This document shows, in pieces, positions 1-29,700 of a stretch of 64,000 nt of DNA. The notes under the pieces were generated by a model. The model made no database searches, had not been told where the DNA came from, and saw nothing but the letters and a program-made list of their open reading frames with translations. The DNA is from Allolobophora icterica. Its lineage: Eukaryota > Annelida > Clitellata > Crassiclitellata > Lumbricidae. The stretch lies in assembly GCA_963556255.1 (NCBI GenBank), contig OY744605.1:39305608-39369607 (forward strand). The letters run 5' to 3'. Position 1 is the stretch's first letter. Each line of letters begins with the position of its first letter. The translations under genes and the position numbers were made by a program.

Positions 1-17465
<17,465 letters not shown>

Positions 17466-17486
17466 AACTGTGAAGTTCTACACAAT

Positions 17487-17492
17487 TTTATT
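17487..17492 (-). terminator. Poly(A) signal AATAAA of TATDN1 (antisense)
   Basis: The plus strand reads TTTATT here, giving AATAAA on the minus strand about 245 nt after the TATDN1 stop. It lies only about 20 nt from the Patched stop codon. If both signals are used, the two convergent 3'UTRs overlap by roughly 150 bp. Confidence 0.4.
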
Positions 17493-17617
17493 GAACTAAA
17501 GACACACAGAGAAGAAGTCAAAACTGCTAGCTGCATCAAATGAAACAGCTAATTGCAGCAACTGACTAGGATGAAGTCATTTAGTTTATAATCTCAATCA
17601 CTCGCTGTATTTGAAGG

Positions 17618-17623
17618 AATAAA
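17618..17623 (+). terminator. Poly(A) signal AATAAA of the Patched gene
   Basis: Canonical AATAAA about 150 nt after the Patched stop at 17465. It is the first such hexamer in the downstream sequence on this strand. Confidence 0.5.
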
Positions 17624-17735
17624 TCGTTGAGGAAATCTGTGCATTTTAAATGTGTATATAAATCTCCTAATTAGTAACATAAAGATAGGATTGTTTTAAA
17701 ACCACAATTGTGCCCTGAATGTAAAGGTCTGAATG

Positions 17736-20700
17736 TCACGAAAAATGAAACAAAGTCCTTGTACTGTCATAGATTACACCAGCCAAAGACTCGACATTTT
17801 CATTGTGGATGGCAGCAACAATTTCCAAAACTTGCCTGAATAAACAGAAATATACCCATCATGAACTTATGAAACAAAACAAGCCAAAATTATGCTAAAT
17901 CCTAATTTCATCATTTGCACTTGAACAAGAAAATTTTAAGGTTTTCGAAGAGTTATTTGTTGTGGGAAAGCCATCAGCTAAGGATATGAAATCAGATTTA
18001 AAAGAGCTGTATTTCCAAAAATGCATCATCCATCTCCAACCTTTAACGCACCTGCTTCGTGTGATTTGTGACCGCCACTTATTCGACCCATGCTGAACTT
18101 TAAAACTGCTTCCACTATTGCTACCTTCATTGTCCACTCCAAGCCTAATTACTGTAATTCCATTTTCCTCACCTCGAATCCACTAGTGTTGTTTTAGTTA
18201 TTATTAGTTTTCATTTTTCCATCAAGTTTTAGTTTTAGTTAATAAAAACTGAAACCTCCTACTTTCAGTTAAAATTAGTTTTTGTTTTAGTTTCAGTTAT
18301 TCTGTCACTTACTGGTATACTAAGCCATCATGAATGTAAATCAATTTATTACAAAAAGCAATCATTAGGTTCACAGTATGGCAATATGCCAGGTACATAT
18401 ACATCAGCGGTTCTCAACCTTTTTAGTGCTGCGACCCCTTGATAATAAGTCCAAAGTTTTGGCGACCCCCAAATAAAATTGAGTGGGTTACATCTCTTCA
18501 TCGCATTTTTGCTGCCATTATGATGCATTGCACTTCTCGTCATTTGATAATCCATGCACATCATGCATAATAAATCATTAACCAACAAAATAATTCGTAA
18601 TTTTTTAGTAATAAGTTTGAAAATTTTAAAATTTAAATTTAATAAATGAAATGTTTACTTGAAGTTTAATATTTATTGTGTATTGTACACTGATTATACA
18701 ATTAGGAGTTACAAATTTCAATGACGGCTGCTAAATTTAAAGTTTAAGCATTACACTTAAGATTTAAGAAGAAAACAAAGCTACAGAAGGCCAACAATAA
18801 TCCTATTATTTCAATTATAACTAGAAAAATGATGGAGTATCGCAATCCAAAGAAGAGAGTCAATGAGAAAACTGCGCTTGCTTCTTTCTCACCAGATCAG
18901 AAATTCCCGGGCAGGTTTTGCAAGAGCACAACGCAGAAATCATAATTACATAAAATATTAAATATTAAGAAACTGCGTCAACATTTTCTTACAGATTTCT
19001 GAAGGTTCCAGCAGACCCCTGGCAAATCGTAAGGCGACCCCCGTGGGGGTCGCGACCCACAGGTTGAGAACCGCTGATATACATGTTTAGCCTTATTAAG
19101 ACTACCATGGCAAAAACTTCTTGTTTATTTTAATAAAGGCCTTGATTTCAAGTGATTGCAAAGTTCTGTTTCGCTTTCCTACAGTCAGGTCACCACACGC
19201 TGAGAATATTCTTTCAAGGAAAGCCTCTGATACAGTTGCAGCTAAAATATCTAATGCCAAAGAAGATATTCTCTGATATTTGTTGGATTGATCTGACCAC
19301 CACTTGAAGCCATGATCAGTGTCATAGGGCATGTTCTCAAGACTCAAGGTATTCCTTGACTTCTTCAGCAATGTTGACAGGTCGGACAGATGCTGGAGAA
19401 ATAGCCAATTGTTCAGACAGGAACTTGAAACGTTTACGTGTTTGTGGATTGGAGGGTCTGGCATGACCTGAGAATTTGTTGTAGCAGCAGAGGGAACTGG
19501 TGCACTGATGATGATGTTGTTGTCACTCAGCATCTGAATCAAACTGTGCTTGGCAGCTCGAAATAACGAACTTCTACCTGTAGACATCAGAAGAGGTGCA
19601 GTGACTGGATCCAGCAAACCAGAAATAGCAGGAAGTGGCTGAAAGGACAGTGACCCAGGTTCAAGAATGCTTTCAAACCGATTTCGAAGTGCTGTAACAA
19701 GGTCCACTACGTGGCTTGTTAAAGTCTGGTCCACATTAGACATTGTGTGAAATTTTAGCAGATGATATTCAAGGTCCAGTACAGCATGGACGACTGAAGA
19801 CAGCATCTCCTTCCAGTAATTTAGTACAGTCAGCAAGTGGTTTCAGAAGCAGCTTTAAATGCTCCAGTAGTGTCCATTCACATTTTTGCAGACAGTCCCA
19901 GCCCATTTCGTCCACAACCTCTTGTATGGGCACTGTTATCTCCAACAAACAGTTAATAATGAAATAAGTGCTTGACCACCTGGTTGGACAGTCCAGAATC
20001 ACGGTTTTCTTCGCCTTCGATATTAATTTCTGCGTTGCGACAGAGGATTTCCTTATTTTTTCCAACTACATGCCAAGCACCTTTCAGGATAGGTGTCATT
20101 GCTTCTGATTTTGTGCAAGTCATAACCACCAACTGAACTGTATGTGCACAGCATGGTAACCGAGTCAACTGGAGTTCTGCTGGGATGTCCAATTCCTTGA
20201 TGCTATAATCGCATTCGTCATGTTCACTACCCGTGTCACTCGACTCGAGGTCGGTAAAATATCTTCGGAATGCTTTGATCATGTTTGAGCCATTGTCTGT
20301 TATGAACATAAGGACTTGGCTTAGTCTAATGTTCGAAGCCTTTATTGTACTCTCAGCTCTCTCTCCGATTATTTCTCCTGTATGTGGATGTGTCACCGTG
20401 TGAAGATTCAGCAACAAGTGGTTCACTGCCTGATTTTCATAAGGCAGAGATGCCCAGGAAACTTGCAGTCATGTCTTTCTTTGTCCAGAGATCAAGGCAT
20501 AAAATAACGTTGCACGTCTATTGGAAAGATGTCTTTGGCTTTGGTATCCTGGAACAATTTTCCAATCTCTGCATCAACTGCAGCTCGTCCTGTGTACACA
20601 GTTAACACATCCTTTGTTAGTTGGTAGAAGACAGGATTAAAACGAAATAGCATATGTCATGTACTTTATGTCTGGTCGATCAAACAAACCACTGTATTTT

Positions 20701-23700
20701 ATATTAAAGAAATCAAGATGTAAAGAAAACCAAGAATGGGATAAATAGATGTTGTGAAACCACTGGAGAGAAGCATCCACAATTTTGCATACACCACTTC
20801 CCATTAGCTTGGTGTCAGAAATAACAATGGTGATTATGACAAAGAAGATGATGACGATTTATGAGTGCTGATGAAAGCCACAATCATAACGATACATCAG
20901 CAGGTCATGCCACTCTCCAGCATTACCAAACTATCTCACTCTTCTCTGATAGGCCAACCTGATTAAATATAAACCCCATTAACGCTTTTAAATGAACTGG
21001 TCACATATCACAAAGTCAGAGCACAAAATATCTCTTGCTGATGGATTTTTTGAGTAATATATTTGCAAATGAATGACGTGCTGCAATAAATACAGCAAAA
21101 ACAGTGATATATATTTCTATCAATGATCGGAAATTCAGAAGAAAAATTTAAATTGTTGGTCTTACCTGGAACTGCAAACTTTGGATCCACTACTTTGCAG
21201 AATGATCAAAATCCATCAGTAGCTGCAATCGTCAATGGAATACTAGTCTCTGCAACCATTATGGCCAAGGCTCGAACACGTGCTTTGTGTTGATCTGAAT
21301 GGCTAGGGTAGATGTTAGGTTGGCTAAGAGTAGCCTTAAATGACCCTGATCCAGAGGAGCCAATTGGACCTTGGCAAGTAGGCATTGGTTTCTTCATTGA
21401 TACTCATCTTCCTTTTCTTTGAGTTCACTGTAGGTCTCTTTGTGAAAGGCCTGTAGATGGATTTTCAGATTTGTTGGGTTACGTCCATCAATTTTTTTCC
21501 CACAAACACCTTTCACCCCAACAATGATACACTCGCTACAATTTGTATCTAAATGATACTTGAAATAATCCCAAACTCCGCTAGTTTTAGGTCTACCACC
21601 TACATTTAGTTTCGATATACTGGATAATTCTAACAGTTGAAGATAATGAGCTCTGATGCAAGTCGTGTAACCACACAAACTGCTGACTCAAAAATCAGGA
21701 AATGACATGATTCTAAAGACTAGTCACTGTAGCTGGTGTAGCAGGATGGACGTTTCACAGAACGAGGCACTGGTTCCGTGGTTCCTTATATAACTCGTCA
21801 GTGCAAAGGATCTAACGAGTTGGGGCAACTGGCCACTGTGTCCATTGGCAATTTGGCTTAGCTTATTCACTGTGTGAGCGTGTGAGGCCTTTTGAGCAGA
21901 CGAAGGGTGATAACTGATGCACTCAATTAGCATCAATTAGAAACACTGCGGCCTTTTGGAATGGGAACTTGAGAGTTGGGACAACTTGTGCTGGCCGCTG
22001 GGTTTCTCTCTTCAGACTTGATTGGCATCACTGGTTAACCATCAGGAAATGTCATGCGGTCAGCCTCAACCTGCTGCCAGACCGAGGCCCAAGCGGCCGG
22101 AATAATTACTTCGGCAGGTGGTGGACTGGTGGGGTTATGTAACTTATGTTCAATGAATCATGAAAGCCAACAGTAGGTAGGCCTACAGCTAGGTTTTCGT
22201 TGCACGTTTCGTTGTGGTTTTTGATATATGTTTTCGTTATTATTAGCTTTGACTGTTTTAGTTTCAGTTATCATTTTTCGCAGGTTCCGCTAGCTTTAGT
22301 TTTTATTTCATTATCGTTTTTACTTTTTAGTAAGTTTTCATTTTAGTTTTAGTTAACTAAAACCTTAAGTTTCCATTAACAAAGATTTTCGTTTTCATTA
22401 CCATTAACGAAAACAACACTAGAATCTACCCAAATTAAACATCCACAACTCTTCCAAAATTCTCTCACCTGAGCTGTCACCAGGATACCCAAAGCATCAC
22501 CATATCACTCCCATTCTTAAATCACTCCACCTGCTTAAAATCCCTGAGTGCATCCACTTCAAAGTCTTATCACTAACCTACAACTCACTACAATCCTTCC
22601 AACCAAAGTACCTTCATGAACTCTTCACCAGCCAGCCAGCCACCCCACTCTACCCGATCCTCCTATCTCACTCTCTCCTGTCCCCAGTCACTACTCGCCT
22701 CAGCCCTCAAGTTCTCCAACCAACCCATATCCTACAGTGCACCTCGACTCTGGAACGAACTTCCCTCTGAATTCCGCTTATCCTCAATTCCTCCACCAAT
22801 ACCACCACTCACCCACCATCATCTGCCTCAGGCTCCTCTACTTATCACCTCACAGGCTTTCCATTCCAAATTCCTACCCTAATCCATCCAATCCTCCACC
22901 TTCGAAGCTTTTTCGTCCTCAATGAAACCTGCCTTAGCAGCCGCTCTGTCTCCTCTCTCTGGTCTCTCTGGCAACTGAACTCGGACCTCCACTGGACATT
23001 GATCTCTGGACAACCCCTCTGATACGAAACAGTGCTCATGAACGAGTGGGTGTTTTGCGCTTAGCTTTAGAGTAGCGCTGTAGAAACTTGGAGTTTACGA
23101 TTATGATTATGCACTCTAGGCATTAAGAAAACGAAAACCATGATATTCGGACGTAAGACCAACGAATCCATTGTAAAGGTAGAAGGCGTTGAAATAGAAA
23201 ACGTGGGAAGCTTCACCTATCTAGGCAGCAACTTCACATTCGACTTGGAGGGCGAAACAGAAGTCAAGACCCGCCTAGCAAGAGCATACACGGCCCTCAA
23301 ATCGTTGGACAAGATATGGAAGAGCAGCACCATCAAGATGACGACAAAGATGAGGGTCCTCAACACCACGATCTTCAGCACAGCGCTTTATGGCTGCAAG
23401 ACATGGGTATGCACTGCCTCGATAAAAAGAAGGATCCTGGCATTCGAGAACAAATGCTACAGAAAGATCCTACGAATAAAATGGATGCAGAGAATAACCA
23501 ACGAGGAGATATTTCGGCGAGTGGACAGAGCAGAGACGATCTTACAAAAAGCTATGAGGCGTAAACTGGGGTTTTTCGGGCATATCGCTAGAATGACGGA
23601 CGACAGAAAACTGAAGACTCTGGTTTTCGGAATAATGGATGGAACTAACAAGAAAGGTAGACCACATCGGGAATGGAGGGAGGACATAGAGGACTGGTGC

Positions 23701-26700
23701 GATGACTCACTACAGAAACTGTTTCATCTGGCTCAGGACAGACGAGGCTGGAGGAGGAAGATGAAGCTGACATTGGACGCCTACGAGCATGCTCATGGTG
23801 ATTGATGATGATGATGACTCTAGGCAAAAACGTTAAGGACGGATAACAGAAATCTAATATCTATTGCACTAATCCCACCATGCAAACATCAGTGACTAAT
23901 TTTACTAAACAAACTCAAAGGCAAGTTGATCAACTACTTACACAATACAGGATGGTTCATTGCGACCTTTCACGTAGCAGTTATCCTCGAACTTCTCTTT
24001 CTTCCGTGATGGAAAGTTACTCTTAACATGTTTGAATCCTGCATGTGTTGGTTTTACTTCGCACCATGGTGCATCTGTTCAATTGCAAATAGATGAACGT
24101 TACAACATACTATATACACGAACTAAGTACTTGAGCATCTGTTCAATTGCAAATAGATGAACGTTACAACATACTATATACATGTACTAAGCTACTTGAG
24201 CACTAGTGTTAAAGTGTGTAAAAGCGTCCATGAAGAACCTCTCATAGGTACTATCATATTCAATTCTTGACCTCAGTCTAGCATCAGTTTCGTTGACCAA
24301 TGACCTCAGGTTCAAAATCAACTGTAGCGTCATACAATGTAACTGCAGATACAGTTGATTCCAGTCATAACTTGAATTTACAGACTTGTCTGATGAAGAC
24401 CTCTCCGAGTCAATAGTCAAAAGCCATGGTTAAAAATGTTGTGTACCTACTGCACATGTATAAAGCATGATACTTAACAGGAACTGTTTAGAGTTCCCAA
24501 TGTTAACCATGTTGCTACTTCAAAATGGTCAACCATAATCACACGATCCAACATAAACTTACTAAACTGAATTGTAAGAATGGCTTCCAAACACAAACAA
24601 ATTTGAGACACAGCATACCAGATGGACATTCTTAAGATGAAGCTTGTGTACAAGCCCGTTTCTGATACCATGCATCAATGAAAAGTACCATGTTTAATGG
24701 TACTATAGCCTTTCTATTCTAAGGGAAACAACTCCGAAAGGTGCTGAAATGTGGCTATATTATAACTGATTTAAACAACTGTCACTTCACTAGGTTGAAA
24801 ATGGTTACTGAGAAGTAATGACCACGGAAATATCGAAATGGTGAATAAACCCACACCTGTTTCTATCATGAGTCTGTTGATTGGAATAGCAGCTACAGTC
24901 TCAAGATTTTCTGCTGTTTTCAATGAGCTAAAAGCGAAACGTTGACAAATTATAAAATACAAATTTATGTCTATACTGTTGGCAATTCAGGCCCTAAAGT
25001 TTGATGTTTAAAAATATTTTTAATTAGGTTTTCATCACTCCATTAATAAAATTTATTTTTGAAACAGTAGTTTCAGTAGCAACAACAGTTTGCCTAACAT
25101 GGTAACCAGATTATATATGGTAAAGTATATTACAGTATAACCAATATCTGATAATTCACCACAGTAGCTTTGAGGTACAGCAAAAGACAGGAATAGCTAC
25201 ATGAAGTGAGCAAGGTGGGAGACATTTTCAGACTGGAATTAAATATTCCTTGTTGTGGGGTTAATGATGTGCAAAGTGAGTGAATTTTGGAAATATTCAC
25301 ATACCACTGTAGCAGTGTAGCATTGGCAACACTAGATACACATGGACAGAAAAATTTTCCAGAAGATACTACCTTAATAACTCCGCAGTAAGAAACTGCA
25401 GTGGACAATTTAAGATGATTAGGGCATATATTGCACTGGATTGGTGGCGCCACCTAGGCGCGTTTACACACACAACGTCTGTCTTGTGCCAGTCATTGCA
25501 GTGGCCTAGCTTTCTGGGTATTGACCTGACTGTGGCTTCATTCAGTGTGCCCTCAGTTGATGACTTGAGCATTAGACACCAGCACCACAAAAGTTGTTAA
25601 ATGTTTAATTACTACATTTGCTATTTTTTTGCTGTCATGCATAAATTGGCACCTACATCCTGTCCTAAATGGCAATCGTTTGTCTGTGCCAATTGGTTAG
25701 TTAGTCTGTACATTGCATAATATCTAAATGTTATGCTCATGTGTGCTAATAGTTTTTGGATGTTTATGGCAAAGTGTGTGTATCAGCAGAGATGCGTGTC
25801 AGCAGACCAATGAAACAGTACCTTCATTAGACGCAACCCTATCAAACTGTGTAAATATTTTGATGTCTGCAAAGTTCTGACTATGTACTTTTGTGGCTTT
25901 ATAGTGCTTTATACAGTAGTTTCATACCTCAAATTACTTCCTACAAGTCAATACTAAAGACACAGAAGAAACTGGCTGTAGTCTGTTTCATAGACTGTGT
26001 TAGAAGGACAAAAGAATCGTTCAAAGTGAAAGCATGAAAAAGACTACACTGGAGAGTTTGACATAAAAGCCAGGCAGCACCCCTACACACTATAAATAAA
26101 ACAGTACAGTTTTCAAAGGTTGAAAGAGGGTGCATTGTAGGAAACATCATAACCAGGAGACACGAGGAGAAAGCTCTCTTGTATTACCGTATATACTCGA
26201 GAATAAGTCGCCTTCGAGTATAAGTCGCCCCTAAATTTTGGGCTGGGAAAGTGAGAAAATGTATTGACCCTAATATAAGTCGCGGCCATAAATCACGCGT
26301 CATCTGGCAAGTGTTTGATCGCACTATACTAGCATTGTTAAGAGATCATGCTGGGCGCCATGAATGATTTTTCAAACAACGTCATAAGCGCCTTCTATGC
26401 TTTTTAAAGCATTGATAAATGAATTAAACAGTTTTGCACAATTATATAAATGAAATAATTTATTTTAAATTTATTTTGATATATGTGGAGTTTGTGCTTT
26501 TTGCAATTAAAGAAATTTGTGAAATTGCCTATTATCGCCACCATGCCGGAAACAGTACAGAGCAAGGAGTATATACTGTAGCGTAGAGTCATCAGTTTCT
26601 TGATATAGCACTATACATCAACTTCCTACCTATCTGGTTTATAAGGTTCCTCTACCCGTTTTCAATGTACACTTTTAAAATGCTGCAAGTAGACCTCAAA

Positions 26701-29700
26701 ATTTTAGACATAAATTGTACTGCGTATCCTCCACTGTAAAACTTATGTGCTATAATTCTGAGTGGAAGACTTTACCTTGTGAGAGATGCCGGTAAAGAAG
26801 TAGGAAGAAGTTTCGCGGAGAAATCAATTATTTACATAGAAAACTTTAATCAAATGCTCGATTTTTGCAAGAACCTTCAATTTCTTTACAAAATAAACAT
26901 TCATCAAATAGATTATTTTTAATTTAGGTATAATAGAAAAAGTTATGATTGTACCCAACAAGAAATTATTTATTGGCAAAGCGATGAGGTAGAGTACCAT
27001 TCGTTAGCGGACACATTTGTCTATTACCTTGCTGGTTCACACGTGAAATTTTGCCTTCACCCAAATATAAGTCGTACCCCCAACTTCAGATTTGAAAAAT
27101 TGTCCAAAATTTTGCGACTTATTCTCGAGTATATACGGTAGGTCCCACTTACCAAGGTTGCACAGTGCACTATTAAGAGGGGAAAATATCTAGTGAAGAG
27201 ATATGGAAGTACAAGTACAGGAATGAAAGACAGTACACAACATTTAGATGCTATTTACAGGCACCAGTTAGATTTCAAGGTAGACTAGTGCAATAGTAAA
27301 CCTGGATTTATCAGACACAGAAGACATGATCCTATCTCACCATCCATTAATTCCTATGTAGAAACCAAGTTCCAAGAAGCGTTCTGCCTCTGCCTTTGTT
27401 CCATCAAATGAATGGACCTGATAACAAAAGAACAATAACTCAATAAATGTTTTAAAAGAAATTCACTGCAACTACAATCATCTATGACAACCTTTAAATT
27501 CAGTGAATTATATTCTTATATGTTGTTTCTCAAGTTCAATGTCTTTGTTTATGTTGTCTGTCATTTGTAGTTTTGTCCTTCCTTGCCTCTCTTTCCATAA
27601 AATAAAGGGCAAGACTAGGGGTAAAGCAAAAGCTATTTTACAGGTTTATCCTGCCTCCATTTAACGTGCACAAATCTTAGGTCATGGTGATAATAGTGGA
27701 AGAGGTATGTTCAGGGCTGTAGTCGAGGGTATACGCGGGTATACAGTGTGTACTCACCTCTAGAGACCGTATACTCACCTCACAAAATATTTGTACTCCC
27801 CTCTAATATGTTTCGGAAAACTAACCATTTGCGTATACTCACCTCCAATTTGTTTAGGAAAACTGACCGGTAGCGTGTACTCACCTCTAATTTACCACTA
27901 CAGCCCTGGGTATGTTGGATTAACTTGGGAAACGTAATTTGAAAGCCTATGGAAACCTTAAGCACCTCACCATAACCAAGCACCTAAAGATATGTTAGTA
28001 TTCTGAACACTCACAACAGCACCAGAGATTCTAGGTCGGTGTCGTGTGACTATCTCAATAAAATCTTGAGCTGCTGCGCGACAGTGCAGAAACATTGGCA
28101 ACTTTGTCTTCTCGGCCAAATCAATTTGCTTCTCAAAGTATCTGTCACACAAATTCCTGCACATTACCACTCAAGCTTATGACTGGACATGAAAGATGGT
28201 CAAAAAAGTGTAGCTGACCATTTGATCATCCAAACAAAAGTCTTGCTTCATTGTCTGATATATATCACATTATAAACAACTAAAATAAAAACATTAATTA
28301 CACTGCATTATTATTATACAGAATAAATCTTCTATGTATGTATCTTTATTTTCATACAGAATAAATCCTTAGAATAATAATCAAATAATACACATACCGG
28401 TACTGGACAATTATTATACAGAATAATAATGAAACAATACAAGCATTTCTCAAGTACCTCAAAAATCAAATAACAGGTTTGGTAAGTTATTGTAAAGAGA
28501 TAAGTTGAATTAAACAAACTTGAGTTGAGTTTCTTTTGGGCAAAAATGCAGTCGATCATAATCTAAAAGAAAATTTATACTTGTTACAGATGATATGTGA
28601 TTAACTTTTTTAACATTACAATAACCATGATGACCTACAAGCATCCATAGGTAAGAAGTCTCATCCCCATAATTTTCTCTTAATCTTGCTGTACGAGGAT
28701 GGATGGCCATCCTTCTTCTCTTTCCATCGACAGCGTACAGTGAAACTGCTCTGTTAATTGCCATGTTCACTAGAGGGAACAAAAGAACAGCCATCTTTTA
28801 GTTCCGTTGGAAATCTGAACCCTCCAACCTCTGGCATGCCAACCACTAGATAAAGTACTCAGCAGATGTTTGATTACATTTTGCTACATTAAATGCTGTG
28901 ATGCTGTGTTGGTATAGCTCTATGTATTAGATATTTCAAGAGATATGACTAGCTTACCAAGGCCACATTCACCAATGGCAACTACCTTGCCCTGATTTTC
29001 AGTAGCCAGTCGAAGAAGGCTTTCCATGTATTCATCAGGATTTCCCTTGGATTCAAACTCCTGACACTGAGTAGGATGACAACCGACTGTACTGTAAAGC
29101 CTCTCTGCAAACAAAACGTGTATCCTTAAACTAAAGAACAAGCTAGCTAATAAATTATTTCATGTTAGTTCTTTTTCCTGAAAATTTCCTCTGCGGTATT
29201 ACTACCTGAGACCTTTGCCTCAACTTTAATCTAAAAGTTTTCTATTAATCCTACAGAAGGAGGAAATTCAATCAGTGGTATTAACAAACTACAACTAAAC
29301 TGATTACCAGTATGCATAACTGTAGTTGTTAACTTTCTTTATTACTAATTAATTTGTGTAATCAATTACCATCACTGTCAAGCCATCTTACCAATACAGA
29401 TTAATGCAATATAATGGCAAACATTGATACAGTACCTCATATAAAATACATGAACCCAGCTTGAGAGTTTCAGGACAAAGTGCTGGTTTTCAGGTTATAA
29501 GTAAGACAGTGCAAAGTGGAAGAGGTGCTCTCACAGGAATGACCCACCAACTAAAGCAAAGGCCCTCTGAAGAACCGAGTAGTACAGGTTCTCTCGTTAT
29601 GTGGTCGAAGTTATTACCAGGTAAATCTAGTTGTAAAAATCTATCAATATTAAATAAAAGTAATCATTAAAGTCAACCTAAAACATGTGGTTCAATAAAG

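Larger units (their letters stand above)
18184..22421 (-). mobile_element. 4.2-kb hAT DNA transposon with BED-finger transposase remnants
   Basis: Terminal inverted repeats begin TAGTGTTGTTTT and end AAAACAACACTA. They are flanked by 8-bp target duplications GAATCCAC (18176-18183) and GAATCTAC (22422-22429), which differ at one base. AT-rich subterminal motifs (TTTTAGTTTCAGTTA-like) occur at both ends. The element interrupts the reverse-transcriptase region of an L2-like LINE. A 672-bp MITE is nested near its left end. Confidence 0.93.

Noticed and set aside
19743..19967. Plus-strand frames opposite the hAT transposase
   Set aside because: Antisense shadows of the minus-strand transposase. 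Only the minus strand shows family motifs.
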